Made by a program: the position numbers and the translations under genes
In this document: positions 57,201 through 64,000 of the stretch, piece by piece
Numbering within the stretch: position 1 is the first letter of the stretch
How the letters are laid out: each line of letters opens with the position of its first letter
Source of the DNA: Heliocybe sulcata
Taxonomy: Eukaryota > Basidiomycota > Agaricomycetes > Gloeophyllales > Gloeophyllaceae
Assembly: GCA_004369045.1 (NCBI GenBank)
Contig: ML213536.1
Span: forward strand, 112,631-176,630
Length of the DNA stretch: 64,000 bases
Reading direction: 5' to 3'
Notes under the pieces: generated by a model
The model's input: only the letters and a program-made list of their open reading frames with translations
The model's database searches: none
What the model was told of the DNA's origin: nothing

Positions 57201-58915
57201 ATTTTGCCTACTTGAAACCTACGAGTTTCGCCTATGCAGGACATTTATGTCATCCAACGCCACGCCCAACTCTCAGTCAATATGGGCAGAGTCAAGCGGT
57301 CATATGTCCGCAAGGCCGTGCCAGAAGGTATTGGTTTCTGATGAGTACCGTGTCGATATACTGATCAACAATTATCAGACGATCATCCTCATTTTCTGAC
57401 GACCGCCGGAAGGTTGGCCTCCGCTCTACGGCATACTATTTTTGTCGATCAGGCAAGAACACTAGGCAGGTTGCTGGGTTTTTACTGAGCCTCGCGTCAG
57501 GTGGAGTACAGCTTTTCCGAGAAGCAGGAAGTCATGCGATTACTCGAGGAGCACATCACGCAGAACATTGTGAAGGTATTCTCTATAACGGCGTTGTTCC
57601 ACAGAGAGATGATAAGGCTCTTATAGATTGGCACCGATTACTATCGGCAAGTGGTGGGCATACCTCAAGGATCCGTGTTGTCCGCTCTTCTTTGCTCTTT
57701 CTTCTACGGCGATCTGGAGCAGCGCAAGTTCAACTTCTCCAACGATCCTGAGAGTGTGCGTCTTCCCTCATAACTGCAGTCTTCTGGTTCACTGAGCGCT
57801 GTCCAGATGCTCATGAGGTTGATCGACGACTACCTCTTCATCACGACGGATCTGCTCAAGGCTAAGCACTTCGTACAGATGATGAGCGAGGGTGAGTTTA
57901 TGCACCCGTCCCAATCAGGCGCTGACTCGAGGAGTCACAGGCCATCCGGATTATGGATGCTTCATAGCTCGAGAGAAATCGTTGACGAACTTCGACTGCG
58001 GCTCGTACGACATGAACACTGTCGAGGACGGTCAGCGAGGTACGGCGTCCCTTGAAATTTGACAGATGGTGACTTATACTGCAAAGCCTTTCCATGGTGT
58101 GGATACCTTATTGACATGACGGATCTGTCGGTATCGACCGATTATTCACGATTCCACGATACCTGTAAGTGTCAGAATTGGCTGAGCTACTGCGCCGTGT
58201 TCCCATTTCCATTGCAGATCTGCGAGATTCCCTCACTGTTGAGAAGGGCCGCCGACCAGGCACGAAATTCTTCCAGAAAATGATGCAGTCCGTCTTCCAG
58301 TCACGTCCTCTATTGGGTTTATTCACTCATCTCCGTATTTCCCAGGCTTGCTAAGCACAGAAGCCACATTCTCTTCTGCGATGCCAATCTGAACTCAGAA
58401 AGGGTCGTGTATTTGAATATCTACCAGAATTTCCTGGTCACCGCCATGAAAATGCATCATTACATTCGCAGCTCGGCACTCGATGTCCATCGGAAGAGCA
58501 AGTCCTTGCACAGTACGCACTCAGTATCTTCCGCTCTCGGTTCTCAGCGAACTGAATGCAACAGATACTATCAAGCAAATGTTGCAATTCACCCATGCCG
58601 CTATCTGCAACAGGGCATCTAACAAAATGGCGCGGTCGCAAGGTGCAAGTTGCAGAGTTGACAAGAAAGTCGTCTTATTGTAAGTCCTGGGTCCTTCATT
58701 TGTAGACCGTAGCTTTCCTTACTGAAGCTGCGCATGCAACTAGCTTTGGCGCGCATGCCTTTCATCTGGTCCTATCTTGCAAACCCGAAGCATATCAGAC
58801 ACTCCTCAAGCCGTTGGCCTTCCAGCTTTCTCTACCCGGGAATAAGATATTGCGGAGTCGATATCGCAGTATTCTCACCGAAGGCGCATCTACTCTGACT
58901 CTGCTCTCATTCTGA
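54242..58915 (+). CDS. TERT: telomerase reverse transcriptase
   Basis: TERT copies the telomerase RNA template onto chromosome ends. The N-terminal domain reads WLSEVLELPP, AREKLFQKYRGIRPAHILTA and GRMAISNTHVNTIALALQAP. VALPNDCLCQVTGRPIHL and a basic linker with KRRRL follow. The RNA-binding part includes WKHVKCRYKGLCDAVCPSK, EFICSRRYEILTLHHVQQDF and the T-motif TTFYITESSAFRKQILYFRH. Motifs 1 and 2 are RLLPKETGVRPIVNLRRKAQ. Motif A is FVKMDVQACFDTID (catalytic Asp codon 57114-57116). Motif B' is VVGIPQGSVLSALLC. Motif C is RLIDDYLFIT (Asp codons 57825-57830). Motif E is FPWCGYLIDM. The thumb ends FGAHAFHLVLSCKPEAYQTL to LTLLSF. The catalytic triad is complete and all parts of a telomerase are present. 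It is cut by roughly twenty short introns. Confidence 0.93.
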
Positions 58916-59286
58916 CCAGGCCCTCGACAGTCTTGGCGTACTCGCTAGGTTAGTTATAAGGTGGTATGGAGCCTCCCTCCATGTGGATTACTCGAATTTC
59001 TTCATTGGAAGGATATTACAGTGACTCCGAGTTCTCCCAAGAATGTCTGCCTATGGCAGATGCGAGCGAGATCCCATGAGTTTACATTATATGTATTGCT
59101 TATGTTGCATGCCTTATGCGACGACTGGCGAGGTCTGTTGCGTCACGTGCACAAAGAATATAGAAATTTTTACATAACTGTTCAAATCGGGGCGCTACTC
59201 ACTGCGGTGTAGGATAATGATAATGAGCGGAGTTACATAAGCATTCTCAGGACCTGCGTGTGGCGTCTTTTGTGGCTGCAGAATAA
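58916..59286. other. TERT 3' flank up to the gap
   Basis: Nothing coding was recognised before the run of N. Confidence 0.55.
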
Positions 59287-59906
59287 NNNNNNNNNNNNNN
59301 NNNNNNNNNNNNNNNNNNNNNNNNNNNNNNNNNNNNNNNNNNNNNNNNNNNNNNNNNNNNNNNNNNNNNNNNNNNNNNNNNNNNNNNNNNNNNNNNNNNN
59401 NNNNNNNNNNNNNNNNNNNNNNNNNNNNNNNNNNNNNNNNNNNNNNNNNNNNNNNNNNNNNNNNNNNNNNNNNNNNNNNNNNNNNNNNNNNNNNNNNNNN
59501 NNNNNNNNNNNNNNNNNNNNNNNNNNNNNNNNNNNNNNNNNNNNNNNNNNNNNNNNNNNNNNNNNNNNNNNNNNNNNNNNNNNNNNNNNNNNNNNNNNNN
59601 NNNNNNNNNNNNNNNNNNNNNNNNNNNNNNNNNNNNNNNNNNNNNNNNNNNNNNNNNNNNNNNNNNNNNNNNNNNNNNNNNNNNNNNNNNNNNNNNNNNN
59701 NNNNNNNNNNNNNNNNNNNNNNNNNNNNNNNNNNNNNNNNNNNNNNNNNNNNNNNNNNNNNNNNNNNNNNNNNNNNNNNNNNNNNNNNNNNNNNNNNNNN
59801 NNNNNNNNNNNNNNNNNNNNNNNNNNNNNNNNNNNNNNNNNNNNNNNNNNNNNNNNNNNNNNNNNNNNNNNNNNNNNNNNNNNNNNNNNNNNNNNNNNNN
59901 NNNNNN
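59287..59906. other. assembly gap (620 N)
   Basis: Undetermined bases. Frames crossing it are artefacts. Confidence 0.99.
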
Positions 59907-59946
59907 GGATGGAATTGTCCAAATGGCTCTTACGAGCCGACCCCGA

Positions 59947-59981
59947 TTTTTCTTTTTCTTTTTCTTTTCTTTTCTTTTTTC
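59947..59981 (+). repeat. homopyrimidine T/C tract
   Basis: About 35 bases of T-runs broken by single C lie 40 bases after the gap. Such a tract may be part of the reason the assembly broke here. Confidence 0.8.
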
Positions 59982-61391
59982 ACATCTTAGTCATTATCGT
60001 GCCTTCAAATCGACTTTCATACGGCCTCTGTCGCTATAATTTCTTGTAGGCATTGTAACTATAGTAAGAACTCTGAGTCTGCCCCGAAGCACACCGAATC
60101 TGAGCCATGCAAGAAAGGCCCTGTCACCTCGATCGACTCAGAATCCCTCCGTCACCGCCTCCCACCGCCAAACAGACTCGCAATCATCCCGCAGCACCTC
60201 CAGCCGGGCGAGCGACAAGTTCATCGCAGCGTAACGTAGCAGAGCCTGATAATGCAACAGCGAAGCAGAACACGAAGACAAAGGTCGCCAGACGTAAGTA
60301 GAGGATGGGTCAGAGGGTGAGCCGATGGTACCAAAGAACACGATGACGGCGGACAAGAAGATTGCGAACGCGAACGGCAACGGCAATGGCAAGGGGAAGG
60401 GGAAGGAGGGCTTCTCCTCGCCGCTGACGAGTGCCTCTGATGGCGAGGTGGAGGATTTCTAGGTGCGGTATGTGCTAAGTCAACTCGTAGTCTTTTGACT
60501 AGTCCGCGGTGCTGCCTCATGTCTTCCTGTCGAACAGAGCCGCTGATCAAGGTCTCTCGAAACCTCTGTCTTGCACGGCCCGGCACTCAACGTGCTTTTC
60601 GGTCCAGCTAATGCAAACGTGGATGCTCTCTAACTGTCTGACTGCTCTTGTGTCTCTCGACGTCCTGGCTCAACACTGGCGTGCTTTTCATGCTTTTATG
60701 TATGGTCAAGAGTCTCCATCTCGCATGGCTCTGTCTTTCCGGCTGTTGGTATTCGACCCCTTGCTGTTTGTCAAACGGCTGTTGGCGCTAGTCTTATGCC
60801 AATACTAGTCGACTGCTTGCTTGCTGCGGCATCTCCCATTACTGCTCGGCGGCCTTCCTTGCACCTCGCACCCTTTTCGACTTCCAGATACGCCTTCGCG
60901 CACTCTCAGCCTCAATAGACACTGCCCGTTATCTCGAGTGTTTATGTTCGCTCTCGCTACGTTCATTACCAGCTCGCCATGCACCGTTATGCTCATGTAC
61001 AGTACGATTGCTATAACTGATGCACAAACCATTCGTGACATGCCTTCGTCACTCATGACAGTCACTTGTCATGAGTGTCTCAGACTTTCCTGGTAAGTGT
61101 CCAGAAACCAGTGCCCAAGCCACTGTCCCCCAGGCACTTAGGCGCAATCGAGATCAGTACGACACTGCCTCGGGCGCTTGCCGACAAGGCACTTAAATAC
61201 ACGTGCTACGGAATTGCCTGGCAGCGGTTAGTGCCATTACGACCCAGTGGGTTTACTTCCCGCAGTGCTTTTCCCGCAGTGCAAGCCTCTACCGTAGTGC
61301 AAGCCTCTAAGGCGCGCATGATGTTAGAAGCACGAAAGCCCAAACTTACAGTTCGTACTCATTATCCTGACTTTCCTGTATTCATTCTAAC
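59982..61391. other. 1.4 kb interval, no supported gene
   Basis: A possible small basic protein (about 60107-60465) with Lys/Gly/Asn-rich codons is open on the + strand, but its splice frame cannot be made consistent. An inverted repeat lies at 61050-61077. Around 61262-61310 there are short local repeats of the type CCCGCAGTGC and GTGCAAGCCTCTA. Confidence 0.45.
61050..61077. repeat. perfect 11 bp inverted repeat
   Basis: CACTCATGACA (61050-61060) and TGTCATGAGTG (61067-61077) pair exactly around GTCACT. It lies about 320 bases before the FAD monooxygenase frame. The spacing suits a dimeric factor site; this is unproven. Confidence 0.6.
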
Positions 61392-63227
61392 GTGGACTTA
61401 CAGCCCTCAAAGGCGTCGCTTGCTCTTGACTTCGTTGTCATAGGGGATGGAATTGGTGGACTAGCGTCCGCTATCGCTTTAAGCCGCGTTGGTCATAACG
61501 TGGTAGTTCTAGAGGGTGCTGATGGCAGCGACGTAGTGAGTGCTCATGTTGGCGTCTCAATACTTGACGTAGAGGTAACCTTCAGTTCAACAGGAAGCAG
61601 GCGGTTCTCGTGTTCCTCCCAATATGTCAAAGCTCCTGCTAGACTGGGGTTTGAAGGACGAACTCGATATAATAGCTGAGCGGACGCAAAGTATGGTGTT
61701 GATGACTTGTACGAATCCTATACTCTGCATCGCAGTGCACATCTAATCCAGGCTACGCGCAGGGGATACTGGTGAAAAGTTCCATACCGACCACTGGGAT
61801 ACCCCCCTGCTTTCGGACAGCGGCGGCGAATTCATGCTTATGCCCTATAAATAACTGCATCGTATCTTGAAAGCCAAAGCCCTCTCGTTAGGTGCGAAAG
61901 TCCGACATGATGCATTAGTGGTTGAGGTGCTCCCCGATTCCGGAGATGGCAAACCAGTTGTGGTGCTCCAGGCGGGAGAAGTACTGAAGCCCGATGTTCT
62001 GATCGGCGCCGAGGGACGAAATAGCAAAATCAGAGAGGAAGTGTTACACATGCAAGACCACCAGACGCCCACTGGCATGGTGTTCGTAAGGTGCGGATTT
62101 CGTCGTCAACGTTGAATGTCCATTCTTGACTATCAATAACGTTCCCTTTCAAGCTCGTCACTCAGACGCGAAGAGATGTTGAAGCACCCTGAATTTGAGA
62201 TGATCACCGCGACCTTCAGCTCTGATGCAAGTCAACAGATCATTCTCAAGTATACATCAGAAATAACTTTGCCATTAGAAAAGCGTGTTCTGCTTTTGCG
62301 GACCCATGCTCAGCGCCGTTTGGTTTCTGACAGTAAGTGCTGTAGCACAGCGCCGATCTTCGCGCTGACAGATATGGCCGAAGGGAAATTCAGGAGATGT
62401 CACTGTGCATCTCTGGACACCGGACGACAGAACACTTGCAGAACGCGAACGCGAAGGATATTGGGAATCAATCTCGAAGGAAAGAGTGGCAAAGCTCGTC
62501 GGCGATGCTAACCCCACGTGAGCATATTGCTTCGGAAGTGGATGGCGAATAGACTAACATTGTCAACGATCCTAACACCCTCTCTCAACAGGATGAAGAG
62601 GTTTGTGGAATTATGTGACGGTGCTCTCCGTGTGAACAGCATGGAAAACGCGGACTTTCCGGAATGGATACATCCAACGGCGCCAATAGTCCTGACCGGC
62701 GACGCCGCACATCCTTTCTCGGTGCGTTCTTTTCTGTCATTCCCTATCGTCATTTGTATCGAGCAAGTCAGACTCTGACTGCGAAATTCTAGGCCGGCTC
62801 TCTGTTCCAAGACAGCATGGCGGTCGAAGATGCCGCCTGCCTCGGGCAGCTTTTCTCGTACATTACGGGACGCGAACAAGTCCGTTTCTTCCTCTCTGCC
62901 TTCCAGGACATCCGGCAGGCGCGTCTCCAGAGCGTGCGCAAGTCGGAGGCGTTCATGTTTCGCCAGCATTTCACCCGCCAGGTTGCTGGCGCGGACACCG
63001 TCAACTCCGTCGAGTTCGCTAGACTCTGTATGGCTCTCCCCCCTGAGGGTACGCTCGCGAACTCGAGCGTGGGCGATGCCATGCTGGAGGTCTTTGCCTA
63101 CGAGGCGGAGGAGGAGGCGAACGACTGGTGGGTTCAGTGGGGACTACTGCATGAGCGGTCGAGAGGCGAGAGCGAGAGCTCTGAGCTCGCGGTGCCAGTC
63201 AGTAGCAAGGTAGTAGTATGCCATTAG
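61392..63227 (+). pseudogene. FAD-dependent monooxygenase (salicylate-hydroxylase-like), probably inactive
   Basis: This is a class A flavin monooxygenase. It reads LDFVVIGDGIGGLASAIALS (the Rossmann FAD site, with Asp where Ala is usual), VPPNMSKLLLDWGLKDELDI, SDSGGEFMLMPY, HRILKAKALSLGAKVRHDAL, VLIGAEGRNSKIREEV, PIVLTGDAAHPFS (the GD motif) and LFQDSMAVEDAACLGQLFSY, then an ordinary helical C-terminus. Two faults were seen. No ATG precedes the FAD site in frame; the frame begins GTG at 61392 or needs an unseen upstream exon. A TAA interrupts the sequence at about 61853, between MPYK and LHRIL, with no intron able to skip it. The stretch 62240-62390 also matches the family poorly. A sequencing error at the TAA could make it intact. 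Confidence 0.72.
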
Positions 63228-64000
63228 AATTCTGCTTCTCCACGATACCGCGACGACACGTACGTCGAATCGGCGGGAAATCATCTCGAGCTCCTAATCA
63301 ATACCGTATATCATCGTTTAGACCTCGGGGCTTCCACCTGTTTGTAACAGTAACGTCCCTATAGAGAGCGTAGTGCCGGTTACAGCTGAACCGGTGGCAT
63401 ATCTAGTTTTGCGAGCAGGGAGCAGCAAGTCGCAAACAGGGTATCCATATATCAATACTGCCCTCAAAGTCCTGCCCACCGGCTGACAAGCGATGTGCAT
63501 ACCGCTTTACTAGCCTTCAGGACGCTATGAAAAGATATATCATCTCCAGGGGATGGCCAACATAGAGGCTCTAGAGAAAACCGGAACTCCATGGGTGTAC
63601 AACCCAGCGGCATTCAAAACTACCGGGTGGATGCACCTTCCGCCCCAGAGCTGTGTATAGGACATTTCCGAATCCGCTCCGTGGTATAATACAACCAACT
63701 TTATGCCTTAGTGCAGGGTATCGGCCAACTATACAGTAAGATATAAGCTGTCACAGACGCAATCATCCATTCATCCGCAGAGGAGCTGGCGGCAGGTGAA
63801 GACTAAGACTGAGCGCAGTGAGATAAGGTACATGAGAGCAGTGAAAACGGTCATGGGCAAGGGCAAGGGCACATACAACTCCAACAACAACGAGGCAGCG
63901 AGACAGTTATTCCAACAGTGACAAGAGGGCAAGGCAGGGCATGAAGACAGCATGGTAGGGGTACGAATGCGATAGCGTACACCGGGTAGCAACTAGACTA
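63228..64000. other. intergenic to window end
   Basis: No coding exon was recognised. A purine-rich run on the + strand at about 63835-63945 could be the reverse of a C/T-rich promoter belonging to a minus-strand gene. Confidence 0.45.

Noticed and set aside
54242-58915. Reading the reverse transcriptase as a mobile element
   Set aside because: T-motif, telomerase-type N-terminal domain, WCG motif and single copy in the window identify host TERT, with no element ends around it.
60107-60465. Small basic gene with Lys/Gly/Asn-rich exon
   Set aside because: The obvious donor at about 60295 leaves no acceptor that keeps the second part in frame at a plausible intron length.

Overview
The window is eukaryotic, intron-dense DNA from a filamentous fungus, most likely a mushroom-forming basidiomycete (Agaricomycetes; Polyporales-like is a guess from protein style). 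Genes lie on both strands. Nearly every gene is cut by many 45-90 bp GT-AG introns, and the families fit: a fungal ferric reductase, a DUF1264/OBAP protein, a PaiB-like FMN protein, an Ncp1-like coiled-coil protein and an orphan 7-TM protein. Two runs of N (17243-17712 and 59287-59906) are assembly gaps. I saw no rRNA, convincing tRNA or CRISPR, and no complete transposon.

Layout. 1-5.1 kb: possible tail exons of a gene entering from the left, an MFS transporter and an Ncp1-like protein. 6.5-22.1 kb: two inverted copies of one gene segment (extended SDR gene with its promoter and 3' flank) enclose two unrecognised acidic paralogues, VPS28, a ferric reductase, a DUF1264 protein and a glutathione peroxidase. 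22.1-25.6 kb: gene-poor. 25.6-41.3 kb: dense, with a small unknown gene, an ICMT-type methyltransferase, a PaiB-like protein, an M20 peptidase (PM20D2-like), a basic zinc-finger-like protein, a 7-TM protein, a PBP2-like protein, a large unknown protein and IWS1. 43-46.5 kb: a divergent pair of NCS1 nucleobase transporter and a thymine-7-hydroxylase-like dioxygenase. 48-53.6 kb: a tiny unknown gene, a large low-complexity protein, a small membrane protein and a TPR protein. 54.2-58.9 kb: a full-length-looking telomerase reverse transcriptase (TERT). 61.4-63.2 kb: an FAD monooxygenase that looks broken.

How the genes relate. Most are unrelated housekeeping or accessory genes. The best functional link is the NCS1 transporter and the thymine-hydroxylase-like enzyme, which share one intergenic region and could form a pyrimidine uptake and catabolism module. 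The most notable structural feature is the inverted SDR duplication. Its 3' flank runs to the promoter side of a different gene at each end (an acidic paralogue on the left, glutathione peroxidase on the right).

Exon boundaries were worked out by eye from splice signals, reading frame and family resemblance. Coordinates for multi-exon genes are the outer limits of the CDS. Family names come from recalled motifs, not database searches.
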